DNA from: Bacillota bacterium
GTDB taxonomy: Bacteria; Bacillota; SHA-98; UBA4971
Direction of reading: 5' to 3'
DNA: 64,000 nucleotides
Assembly: GCA_024653485.1 (NCBI GenBank)
Contig: JANLFY010000009.1
Location: 1-64,000, forward strand
The notes beneath the pieces were generated by a model that saw only the letters and a list, made by a program, of their open reading frames with translations, ran no database searches and was not told the DNA's origin. The position numbers were made by a program, and so were the translations under genes. Positions 18,587-27,051 of this stretch are shown one piece after another. Each line of letters opens with the position of its first letter. Positions within the stretch are counted from its first letter, which is position 1.

Positions 18587-19765
18587 CTAACCCTCGGCCG
18601 CAGGGTGTCCTGTGTGTGTGATTCGAGGGTCGAGGACCGCATAGAGAATGTCTGCAACGAAGTGAGCTACCAGCAGAAAGACCCCCGTGAACGCCAGAGC
18701 CCCGGTCGCGAGCGGATAGTCATTTGAGAGCGCGGAGTGAAAGAGGATCTGACCGAGACCCGGCCACGAGAACATCGTCTCAGTGACGAGCCCGCCGCTC
18801 ATGGAGCTCGCGAGGCTGAGCACTAGGCTCGTCACGGTAGGTAGCATCGCGGTACGAGCGGCATACCGGTCCCTCACGATGTGATCGGGAAGGCCCTTGG
18901 CACGCGCGGCCATGACGTAGTCCTCCTGCACGGTCTCGAGCATGGAGTCGCGCATGAGTAACATGGTTCCCGCAAAGCTGATGAGAGTAAGAGTGCACAC
19001 CGGGAGAACCATGTGGCTGGCGATGTCCCAGATGTAGACGAGCAGCCCAGCCCGCCATGCCGCCAGGGCGGCCAAACCGATGAGCGCGCCCCCCGAAAGC
19101 CATGCAACGGCCACGTTCCGCCTGGTTCGCCGAAGGCCGCCCAGGAGAGCATAGGCGACTAGGAACAGGCAGACCGCGAGCGCCCCGCCGCCGAATACCA
19201 TGTACCCGAAGACCGTGTTGGCCGACCACGGAGCTCCCTGCCACACCTTGGGCTCAATGAATTGATTCAGCGGGAGGAGCTTGAGTGTATAGGCAAACAC
19301 CCAAATCAAGACTAGCGCAAGGAGAGGATAGAACGCAGTCCAGAAGGTAATGCCCACGACCGTGGCGGCGTAATCCACGACCTTACCTCGGCGCCATGCG
19401 ATGATCCGTCCCATCAGGTAGCCAACGTAAAAGGATAGAACGTTCGCGGTAAGGAAGAGAACGAAGGTCCTCGGCAGCCGCTCCATCAGGATATCCCACA
19501 CCGGCCGCGGGTAATGGGAGAACGACACCCCGAGCTCTCCCCTGAAGAAGTTTCTCAGATACGCCAAGTACTGCATGACTATCCCTTGGTCGAGACCCAG
19601 CTGTCTTCTCAGTTCCTGCCTCGCTGCCTGTGGGATTTTCGGATTGGCGAGGTACATCTGGGTGATGTCCCCCGGCATGGCCTGAAGCAAGAAGTAGACA
19701 AGGGTTATGTATACCAAGAGAGTCAGGATGACCTGTCCCAGCCTGCTCAAGACGTATCGGCGCAT
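18587..19765 (-). CDS. oppB: Oligopeptide ABC transporter permease (OppB-like), enlarged
   Basis: This 392-residue permease is about 60-80 residues longer than usual OppB. The N-terminus (YVLSRLGQVILTLLVYITLVYFLL), the PGD motif and the EAA loop (YVMAARAKGLPDHIVRDRYA) are standard. An insertion at roughly residues 185-250 adds two hydrophobic segments (MVFGGGALAVCLFLVAYALL and AWLSGGALIGLAALAAW) joined by an Arg-rich loop. It follows oppA after a strong hairpin and precedes oppC. Confidence 0.9.
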   Translation of the reverse strand: MRRYVLSRLGQVILTLLVYITLVYFLLQAMPGDITQMYLANPKIPQAARQELRRQLGLDQGIVMQYLAYLRNFFRGELGVSFSHYPRPVWDILMERLPRTFVLFLTANVLSFYVGYLMGRIIAWRRGKVVDYAATVVGITFWTAFYPLLALVLIWVFAYTLKLLPLNQFIEPKVWQGAPWSANTVFGYMVFGGGALAVCLFLVAYALLGGLRRTRRNVAVAWLSGGALIGLAALAAWRAGLLVYIWDIASHMVLPVCTLTLISFAGTMLLMRDSMLETVQEDYVMAARAKGLPDHIVRDRYAARTAMLPTVTSLVLSLASSMSGGLVTETMFSWPGLGQILFHSALSNDYPLATGALAFTGVFLLVAHFVADILYAVLDPRITHTGHPAAEG

Positions 19766-19832
19766 TTCGATCCCCCGATCCTAGCCAGATTTCCCCTTCT
19801 CGCGCGACCCCACGCGAAAGCGGAGAAACCCA

Positions 19833-19860
19833 AGCGGGCCTGGGGCACCCCAGGCCCGCT
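19833..19860 (-). terminator. Perfect hairpin between oppA and oppB
   Basis: A 28-base perfect palindrome has a 13-bp GC-rich stem and a 2-base centre, with no U-tract after it on the minus strand. Such hairpins downstream of binding-protein genes usually stabilise the upstream mRNA or attenuate read-through, giving more OppA than permease. Confidence 0.75.
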
Positions 19861-19904
19861 CGCGAGAGGCCGCGACTCAACTCGCGCCCAGGATGCGACC
19901 GCAC

Positions 19905-21785
19905 TCAGTCGAGCATCTTCACGAAGCTCGTCGCCGCCCCAACGTACTGCAGACCGCTCAGGACCTTCGTGTACGGGAACTGAACGCGATCGGACCTGTA
20001 CGCCTCGAGCATCGGGGTGTCGAAGAGCACTATGTAGGGCAGCTCATCGGCAAGGATCTCTTGGAGCTTGAACGCTTTTTCGCGGGCCTTCTCCATGTCG
20101 GACTCCTTTACGAAGTCGTCCGCCAGCTTGTCGAATTCGGGGTTGCTGTAGCCCTCGGCGTTGAAGCCGCCTACCTCAGCCTGTTCGCTATGGAAGAACC
20201 ACTTCATGTGGTCGGGATACAGGCTCAGGCTCCAGCCCATGAGGAACGCATCGAAGTTCTGCTCGTCGAAGACCCTTGAGCTGACCACGTTGAACTCAGT
20301 GGGCACGGCCTCAATGGGGATGCCGATCTCCTTGAGCCAGGATGCGATGTTCAGACCGAACGTGTAGCGGAGAGGATCGTAGCCTGCGGTCATGATCATG
20401 AACTCGAACTCGGGCATCTTCTTGCCGTCCGGCATGATGATCCCCTTACCACGCTTGAGCACCTTGTCTTTCTCGACATCCACCTCCGGCTCGACTTCCC
20501 ACTTGAACCCAGCCTTCTTGAGAAGCTTCACTGCCTCGGCTATCCTCTGAGAGCGGGTGAGTCCCTTGCCCCACTGCGGAACGTTCTTGTTGTACCAGTA
20601 CGCGTTTCCGGGAGGCACGACCGAGTACTGTGGGAACGCTATGCCTTGCAGCACCCTCTCGCAGATGTATTCGCGGTCGATGAGCGTGGATACGGCCTGC
20701 CGGAACTCCTTGATGTTGAAGGGGTACTTGCGCAGGTTGAAAGCCATGAACCGGAAGCCGTTCACGCTGTTCTCGATGAGTTCGACGTTGGGCGCCTTCT
20801 TGAGCTGCTCCTGGAAGCCGCGCTGCAGGCCGAGGGAGTTGAGCACGAAGTCAACTTGGCCGCTCGTGAGGGAAAGCACGGCGGCGCTCTGGTTCTGGAA
20901 TATCCGATATAGCGTCCCGGTAGCGTCCATACCCTCGGTCAGCTTGAGCTCAACCTTCCCTTCCGGCTTGCCGCTCTGCCACTTGAACCCGCTCCGAGGG
21001 TTCTCGATGGTTACGACGCCGTTTTCGTAGAAGGTCGTGACCTCGCCCTTCCCGCTATACACCGGGTTTGGCACGTTCTGCCAGAAAGCGCCCTTCTCCC
21101 AGTGTCCGAACTTCCACGGGCCGGTAGTTGGCTGCTTCTCGGGCTCGTGAGCGAAGAGCTCCTTTACTGGGTCGGCGGCTTTCTTGGCGTTCGCAAAGAC
21201 AGGCTCCCAGTACTTTTTGTTGACTATGTAGCACTGGAGCATTCCGTACTGCCACTGTGAAAGCCCGGGCTTATCCTTGAGAATGAACTTGACCGTGTAA
21301 TCGTCTACTTTCTCTACACGCTCCAAGAGAGCCGGATCCACGATGCTCGGCCAGTTCCCGCCGAGCTTGTTGGGATCCATGTCAAGTATGGCACTATAGG
21401 TGAACACCACGTCATCGGCGGTAAGCGGGGTGTTGTCGCTCCACTTGATGTCCTTGCGCATCTTCACGATTGATGTGTAGAAGGTCTTGCCGCCGATCTT
21501 CTCCTCTTTCAGCGGGCTCGGCATCTCGCTCGCAGCGGCGGGCACGAAAGCCCAGGTCGGAGGGGCGTTCGTGTAGAGAGAGGTGTAGTACTGGCTGTTC
21601 GAGACGAACGTGTTCCAAACAGTGGAACTCGGACCGAGGGACGAAAACAGGTTTATCGTGGTCGGGTCCGCGAAAATGGCCATTTCAAACAGTTTGCCTT
21701 GAGCGGCTAAGCCAGTCGACGCAACGCCCGCCACGAGGAGAACGAAAATCAACCCGGCAAGGACTCCCTTCAAAGATCTCCTCAT
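19905..21785 (-). CDS. oppA: Oligopeptide ABC transporter substrate-binding protein
   Basis: This 626-residue secreted solute-binding protein belongs to family 5 (OppA/DppA). The signal peptide is clear: MRRSLKGVLAGLIFVLLVAG, then a small-residue cleavage region near residues 27-31. It lacks a lipobox Cys, so anchoring is not obvious. The family motif DIKWSDNTPLTADDVVFTY follows, and the closing domain includes FRQAVSTLIDREYICERVL. ATG at 21785 has GGAGG 10 nt upstream; the longer frame adds only a leader without features. The transported substrate (peptide or oligosaccharide) cannot be read from the sequence. Confidence 0.92.
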   Translation of the reverse strand: MRRSLKGVLAGLIFVLLVAGVASTGLAAQGKLFEMAIFADPTTINLFSSLGPSSTVWNTFVSNSQYYTSLYTNAPPTWAFVPAAASEMPSPLKEEKIGGKTFYTSIVKMRKDIKWSDNTPLTADDVVFTYSAILDMDPNKLGGNWPSIVDPALLERVEKVDDYTVKFILKDKPGLSQWQYGMLQCYIVNKKYWEPVFANAKKAADPVKELFAHEPEKQPTTGPWKFGHWEKGAFWQNVPNPVYSGKGEVTTFYENGVVTIENPRSGFKWQSGKPEGKVELKLTEGMDATGTLYRIFQNQSAAVLSLTSGQVDFVLNSLGLQRGFQEQLKKAPNVELIENSVNGFRFMAFNLRKYPFNIKEFRQAVSTLIDREYICERVLQGIAFPQYSVVPPGNAYWYNKNVPQWGKGLTRSQRIAEAVKLLKKAGFKWEVEPEVDVEKDKVLKRGKGIIMPDGKKMPEFEFMIMTAGYDPLRYTFGLNIASWLKEIGIPIEAVPTEFNVVSSRVFDEQNFDAFLMGWSLSLYPDHMKWFFHSEQAEVGGFNAEGYSNPEFDKLADDFVKESDMEKAREKAFKLQEILADELPYIVLFDTPMLEAYRSDRVQFPYTKVLSGLQYVGAATSFVKMLD

Positions 21786-22301
21786 CGAAGCACAGCCTCC
21801 TTCTCGCCTTCCCAAAGTTGTCCTTCGAAATCCCCTGCTTCTAACTTGTAAGTGAGCAAAATCAAGCAAGTCAGGTCCGTCTTCGCTCGCCCACGCACCA
21901 CCTCCTCATCGACCCAACCTGACGAAACTCGCCATTTGTCCTGCAATCATAGTTCTCCCTGATTGCTCGGAATCCTTCCGGACATTTGGAAACTTGCGCC
22001 CTCCATCAGCGTCTGCTTACCGTGTCGTATTCGTGAGTCATCGCCGATGACAAGATCGGCTCCTCCGGGCTCGCCGCCTTGCCTCCGTGCAGCACTCGAC
22101 GACCCTATGCCAGCACTGCCTGACCTGGCGGACGCCCAACGCGCGCGGGCGTGTGCGCCAGTGTTTTGCCCTCGCGCGCGGGCGCCAACGAACCCGGGCT
22201 ACATCGCCGTGCGGCGAGCCCCCGAGCCACAAGTTACCATGGCCAACTGTCGCGGCAGGGCTTATAATGGGACGAAAGTCTCGCAGGAAGGAGGGACACG
22301 T
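21786..22301. other. 516-nt divergent intergenic region
   Basis: This region separates oppA (-) from the serine hydrolase gene (+). Only the promoter at 22240-22268 can be supported. No clear sigma-A promoter was found for oppA. An open plus-strand frame from 21963 is Pro/Arg-rich and non-homologous, and is taken as spurious. Confidence 0.4.
22240..22268 (+). promoter_or_regulatory. Sigma-A-type promoter for the serine hydrolase gene
   Basis: TGGCCA (22240-22245; 4 of 6 matches to -35) lies 17 bp before a perfect TATAAT (22263-22268). Transcription would start about 30 nt before the ATG. Confidence 0.55.
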
Positions 22302-23225
22302 ATGAAGGGATACGCGCGCCATGTGCTGGGAGTCGCAATCATGGTGATCGTCGCGGTCGCGAGCACGCTCTACTGGGCGGCCTCGACCCGTCATGTTTCC
22401 TCCTCACGTAGCGGTAGCGAAATCAGCGACCGTGGAAACGACGCCGCTTCGACCGGACCGCGGCCTGATTACGGTCCTCTCGAGGCCGAGCTCGAAGCGT
22501 ACCTCGAGTCGCAGCCTGCGGTGTACGGCCTGTACTTCCGCGACCTGAGTTCGGGAGCGAGCTTCGGAATCAACGAACGCGAGCCCATTACAGCAGCGAG
22601 CACGGTGAAAGTGCCCGTGGTGCTCTATCTCAACCACCTGATCGCTCAAGGCAAGGCGAACTGGGATGATCGGGTCGTGTTCGACAGTGCCTCGGACTAC
22701 CAGGACGGCGCAGGGATACTTCAGTTCGCGGCGAGGGATGGAGACAGCTACTCTCTTCGAACGCTCGCGAACCTGGCCATAACGATAAGCGACAACGTAG
22801 CCTATAGGATGCTCCTGAGGCATCTTGGTAAGGACAATGTCGCGGCGTTCATGAGAGAGCTCGGTGGGGAGATCGTGTTCCCGAATGGACGGAACGTCAC
22901 ATGCGCGAAGGACATGGCCGAGTACGTCCAGGGCGTTCTCGATCTCGGACTGGCTCATCCGGATCTTGGGGCTCGCCTCCTGGATGACATGGCCCACCCC
23001 ATCTACCATGTCGGCCTGCCCGGGAAGCTGCCGCCGCACGTCATGGTGGCGCACAAAGAGGGCGATGTCACTGGCGTCGCCAACGACATCGGTGTCGTCT
23101 TCGCGAAAAGGCCCTACATCCTCGTCGTGCTTTCGAAGGACGTCGCTGACATCGACGAGGGTTTCGCCAAGATCGCCGATATCTCACGGAGGGTGTACGA
23201 TTATCAGGCCAGCCTCTCCGTGTGA
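22302..23225 (+). CDS. Membrane-anchored class A beta-lactamase-fold serine hydrolase
   Basis: This 307-residue protein has an N-terminal signal/anchor segment (residues 7-26, VLGVAIMVIVAVASTLYWAA). A serine beta-lactamase/PBP fold follows, with the SxxK motif in TAASTVKVPVVLYL and an SDN motif (ISDNVAYRML). The third motif reads HKEG rather than KTG. I see no clear omega-loop ExxLN, so true beta-lactamase activity is doubtful; a peptidase or cell-wall role is possible. ATG at 22302 follows GGAAGGAGGG. The frame extends upstream without homology. Confidence 0.8.
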   Translation: MKGYARHVLGVAIMVIVAVASTLYWAASTRHVSSSRSGSEISDRGNDAASTGPRPDYGPLEAELEAYLESQPAVYGLYFRDLSSGASFGINEREPITAASTVKVPVVLYLNHLIAQGKANWDDRVVFDSASDYQDGAGILQFAARDGDSYSLRTLANLAITISDNVAYRMLLRHLGKDNVAAFMRELGGEIVFPNGRNVTCAKDMAEYVQGVLDLGLAHPDLGARLLDDMAHPIYHVGLPGKLPPHVMVAHKEGDVTGVANDIGVVFAKRPYILVVLSKDVADIDEGFAKIADISRRVYDYQASLSV

Positions 23226-23473
23226 CCTTCCCGCGGCTGCCTCCCTCGGTCACCCCCTCGCTGTCTCCGCCGTCGTCTGCCTGCCTCGGAGGCGGCAGCC
23301 GACGGCTGCCCCACCCCGCCAATGCAGCCAGCGCGACCGCTGCAACGATCACGAGAACGATGCCTGCGAACCAGCCGCCAGCCTCCCCTGGGCACCGGCT
23401 TGGATTCCCTCGAGGGTGTTTCCTCGAGGGTGAGGAAGGCGCCGCGGACGTCACAAGGTGTGGTTCAATATCG

Positions 23474-26400
23474 TTACGGGAGATTCTTTCTGACCCGTCG
23501 GGAAACTATGCTCACCGTGGTCCCCCGCCGGTCCACACGCCCTTCCACGACGAGCATTGGACTTGTGAACATCACACCCCCGCACCGCCTGTATACGTCC
23601 TCGAACGCCGTAACGTCGACAAGGCCGGTCTCATCTTCCAGCGAGAAGAAAACCACGAGTCTTCCGCTTCGAGTCGGAGGGCGATGAGGTCGCACTACCA
23701 CCCCTGCTACCCGTACGTTGGTGCCGGACTCCATCTGCCTTGCCGCGGCGGTCGTGATCACCCCTGCCTTTGCCAAACGGCTGCGATAGAACTCCATTGG
23801 GTGTCTCGTAGGATGAAGACCGAGTATGCAGAACTCGTGCCTGAACTTGTCGACTTCAGAAAAGTCAGGGATGTCCCCGAAGTATCTCAGAAAACCGTTG
23901 CCCCATGACGAGTCTCGCATCCGTCCGTCAGCTCCAGAACAGCTATCGTCGCCCTCGACGATAGTGGCGGTGCTGTCGCCGCCGTCGGCACGAGCGCTAA
24001 CCCTACGAGCGCTGACCCCGTCTGGGCCAGTCTCGTCCCTCCACCGACGTCCCGGCTGCTCGCCTTCACGTAAGCGCCTTGTGATCTCCCAAAGTGCCGC
24101 CCTGCGGTTTGGGCAGAGGGAATCGAACGCCCCACACAGTATCAAGTTTTCGAAGAGGTTTCGGTCCACAGGTACCCGAACAAAGAAGTCCTCGATGGAG
24201 GAATATCCCCGCGGCCCCCTGGACGCGACTATCCTCGAGGCCGCATCCTCGCTCATCCCCCGCACTTGGAGGAGTCCCACGCGTATCGCGCCGTTCTCGA
24301 TGGCAAACCTCTCAAAACTCCTGTTTATGTCGACCGGAAGGATCCGGACCCCGCGTCGCCTGGCCTCCACGCATATGGTGTTCGGCGGATAGAACCCCAT
24401 GGGCTGGTTGTTCAGGATGGCCGCATAGAACTCTGCAGGAAAGTGGCGCAAAAGGTACGCTGTCTTGTATGCGGTATCCGCGAAGGCGGCAGCGTGGGCC
24501 TCGCAGAAACCATAGCCTGCATACGCAACTATATACGAGAGCACCGTCTCGGCAACCTCACGCGAGGCACCATGTTCCATCGCCTTCCTCAGGAATTCCT
24601 TTCCTATCCCATCCATCTCGGATCTGGAACGGTAGTGGGTCATCACTTTTCGCAAACGGTCGGATTCCCCTGGTGTGAAGCCGGCCACCGCCGTCGCGAT
24701 CTCGATCACCTGTTCCTGGTAGAGCACCACACCATACGTTTTCTTGAGGATCCTCTCGAGGCTGGGATGCACGTAAGTCGCGTCCTCGATCCCCCGCCTC
24801 CTCGCGATGAACGGCTCCACCATATTGCCCTGCACGGGACCAGGCCGTATGAGCGCCACGCTCGCCACGATGTCCTCAATCGTGTTCGCCCCAAGCCGCC
24901 CCTGGAGAGCCCGCTGCGCGGGGCTTTCCAATTGGAACACGCCTATGGTTTCCCCGGAGTTGAGCATGTTGAAGGTCGCCTCATCATCCAACGGAATGCG
25001 CTGGTAATCTTGGCCGCTCCATCTCACCGAGTCTTCCACCGCCGCGAGCATACGCAATGACAGCATGTCGAGTTTGATGAGACCGACGTCTTCCACGTCG
25101 TCCTTGTCGAACTGTGCTATCACCACTCCTCGCGCAGCCATCTGCAAGGGGGTCACTTTCACGAGTGGCACCCGGCTGGCAACCACCCCGCCCAGGTGGG
25201 TACCGATGTGGCGCGGCACGCCCGCGAGCGCTTCGCACACTTCGAACAAACGGGAATACTTCTCTGCGGAGATTCCACCCTCACGAAGCTCTGGGTATCT
25301 TTCGAAAGCGGCCCCGATCTCGTCCGCGCACAAGTACGGGAGACGCTTCGCAAGCCGGTCCATGTCTTCCGCAGGCAATCCCATGGCCTTTCCCACGTCG
25401 CGTACGGCCGATCTTGCCCGAAACGTGTTGAAGGTGCATACCGTCGCCACATGCTCGGGACCGTACCGGCGCTGCAGGTAATCCCGAACTTCGTCCCGCC
25501 TTCTCGCGTCGAAGTCTATGTCGATGTCAGGCTTCTGCGCCCGCTCGAGGCTGAGGAATCTCTCGAAGAGAAGACCTCGAGCTATCGGGTCCACGCTCGT
25601 TATGAAAAGGCAGTATGCTACTGCGGAATCCGCAGCGGAGCCCCTCCCCGCGAACCGGATCCCCTCTTGCCGGGCGAAGTTCGCAACGTCCCATACCATG
25701 AGGAAGTAGTCTTCGTATCCGAGGGTGCATATGACGTTGAGCTCGTGGTCGAGCCTCGACCTAATCTCCCGGGTGATGGTCCCATAACGCGATGAAGCGC
25801 CTTCGTACACTAGTCGTCGGAGGTACTCGGCCGACGTCCCCGCTTGACCTGGAGGGACGAAGATGGGGAAGAGTCTCTGATCGAGCGAAAGCCCTGGGGA
25901 ACACCGATCCACTATCTCACCAGCAGCCGCTAGCGCCTCTGGATGGCGCCGAAAGATGGATGTCATTTCCTCGATGGATTTCAAGTAGTTCTCAGCGTTG
26001 AGCCTTCGCTCAGGATGTACTTGGTCGAGCCGGGTCAGCGTGCGGATACAAGTGAGAACGTCATGCAGCGCAAAGTCTGACTTCTCGCAGTAATGAACGT
26101 CGTTGGTAGCCACGACCCCCACCCCGACCTCCTCCGCCAGCGCGGCGAGGCTGGAGGTCAGGCGGTCGCCCCCAGGGACGGCAAGGTTCTCGAGCTCGAC
26201 GTAGAAGCTCTTCCGCCCGAAAATCCCCGCAAGACGCTTAGCGAACTCAAGCGCCCGCCCGTACCTGCCCGCCCGAACGAGTGTCGGGATGGCGCCTCGC
26301 ATGATACATCCGGAAAGCGCTATGATCCCCCTGTGGTGCTCTTCGAGGGAAGACAGAGCCACTCTCGGCGACAGACGGCGCTTGGCGAACTCTAAAACGG

Positions 26401-26779
26401 ATTCCGTGCCGCTGAACATCTCGGCAGATGGTCGTGCACCAGCGCCCGCTATGACTCGCTCCCAATCTTTGCACATATACGCTTCGGTGAGGATCGTGCA
26501 GATGTTCGAATAACCCTCGGGGCCTTCAGCCAGGAGTACAAGGTGGCTTCCCTCCTCTAGCGTCACCTCGGCGCCATGGATGGGCTTTATCCCATGCCGT
26601 CGGGCGGCTCGAACAAGCCTCGCTGCCCCGCAGAGGTTGTCGTGGTCGGTTATGGCGATGGCTTCCATGCCGAGCTCCGCCGCCCGCTTCACGAGCGCCT
26701 CGACGCTGGACGCCCCGTCGAGGAATGAGAAGTGAGAGTGCACGTGGAGATGAGCGAACCTGCCCATGGCGCTTGACAT
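23474..26779 (-). CDS. dnaE2: Error-prone DNA polymerase III alpha subunit (DnaE2/ImuC)
   Basis: This 1101-residue C-family polymerase starts with a PHP domain (HLHVHSHFSFLDGASS). The catalytic acidic motif PDIDIDF is at about residue 414 and a further acidic segment (KLDML) is at about 566. The ILNNQPMGFYPP stretch near residue 790 is characteristic of the DnaE2 subgroup. An OB-fold follows near the C-terminus (VRVAGVVVRPHRPP). DnaE2 is the translesion synthesis polymerase of the mutasome. It is the last gene of a LexA-controlled operon, 29 nt after the small DUF6504-like gene. A linker at residues ~930-985 is Asp/Gly/Arg-rich. Confidence 0.92.
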   Translation of the reverse strand: MSSAMGRFAHLHVHSHFSFLDGASSVEALVKRAAELGMEAIAITDHDNLCGAARLVRAARRHGIKPIHGAEVTLEEGSHLVLLAEGPEGYSNICTILTEAYMCKDWERVIAGAGARPSAEMFSGTESVLEFAKRRLSPRVALSSLEEHHRGIIALSGCIMRGAIPTLVRAGRYGRALEFAKRLAGIFGRKSFYVELENLAVPGGDRLTSSLAALAEEVGVGVVATNDVHYCEKSDFALHDVLTCIRTLTRLDQVHPERRLNAENYLKSIEEMTSIFRRHPEALAAAGEIVDRCSPGLSLDQRLFPIFVPPGQAGTSAEYLRRLVYEGASSRYGTITREIRSRLDHELNVICTLGYEDYFLMVWDVANFARQEGIRFAGRGSAADSAVAYCLFITSVDPIARGLLFERFLSLERAQKPDIDIDFDARRRDEVRDYLQRRYGPEHVATVCTFNTFRARSAVRDVGKAMGLPAEDMDRLAKRLPYLCADEIGAAFERYPELREGGISAEKYSRLFEVCEALAGVPRHIGTHLGGVVASRVPLVKVTPLQMAARGVVIAQFDKDDVEDVGLIKLDMLSLRMLAAVEDSVRWSGQDYQRIPLDDEATFNMLNSGETIGVFQLESPAQRALQGRLGANTIEDIVASVALIRPGPVQGNMVEPFIARRRGIEDATYVHPSLERILKKTYGVVLYQEQVIEIATAVAGFTPGESDRLRKVMTHYRSRSEMDGIGKEFLRKAMEHGASREVAETVLSYIVAYAGYGFCEAHAAAFADTAYKTAYLLRHFPAEFYAAILNNQPMGFYPPNTICVEARRRGVRILPVDINRSFERFAIENGAIRVGLLQVRGMSEDAASRIVASRGPRGYSSIEDFFVRVPVDRNLFENLILCGAFDSLCPNRRAALWEITRRLREGEQPGRRWRDETGPDGVSARRVSARADGGDSTATIVEGDDSCSGADGRMRDSSWGNGFLRYFGDIPDFSEVDKFRHEFCILGLHPTRHPMEFYRSRLAKAGVITTAAARQMESGTNVRVAGVVVRPHRPPTRSGRLVVFFSLEDETGLVDVTAFEDVYRRCGGVMFTSPMLVVEGRVDRRGTTVSIVSRRVRKNLP

Positions 26780-26808
26780 TCCCTCCGAATTCCCTCAATG
26801 AAACGCAA

Positions 26809-27051
26809 TCAATCGAAGATCTTTGTGAGCCGCCAGGCCTCGCGCTCATCGCAGCAAAGTTCGTACACCCCACCGTTATCGGCAAGCACGGTAAAGGCGC
26901 GCCTCTCTCCTTCCCCTCGCCACCAATCGCCTACCTCGCGCCACTCGTCAACAATGGAAAGCACACGAAGCCATTTTCGCCTCCAATAGAACCTCTCCGG
27001 ACGTAGGTCTTCCCGCGCGACAACCTGAAGCGACCTGTTTATCCTCCTCAT
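26809..27051 (-). CDS. Small DUF6504-like protein of the mutasome operon
   Basis: This 80-residue protein has a compact region rich in aromatic and charged residues (PERFYWRRKWLRVLSIVDEW, then WWRGEGERRAF, then GGVYELCCDEREAWRLTKIFD). It resembles the DUF6504 domain found beside ImuB/DnaE2 genes in other bacteria, and its function is unknown. The start lies inside imuB: the two frames overlap by 104 nt, and GGGAGG is 12 nt before the ATG. A later start in the AGGAGG-rich beginning cannot be excluded. Confidence 0.75.
   Translation of the reverse strand: MRRINRSLQVVAREDLRPERFYWRRKWLRVLSIVDEWREVGDWWRGEGERRAFTVLADNGGVYELCCDEREAWRLTKIFD

Noticed and set aside
21963-22301. N-terminal extension of the serine hydrolase to 21963
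   Set aside because: The extra 113 residues are Pro/Arg/Ala-rich, precede the promoter and ribosome site, and would hide the signal anchor.
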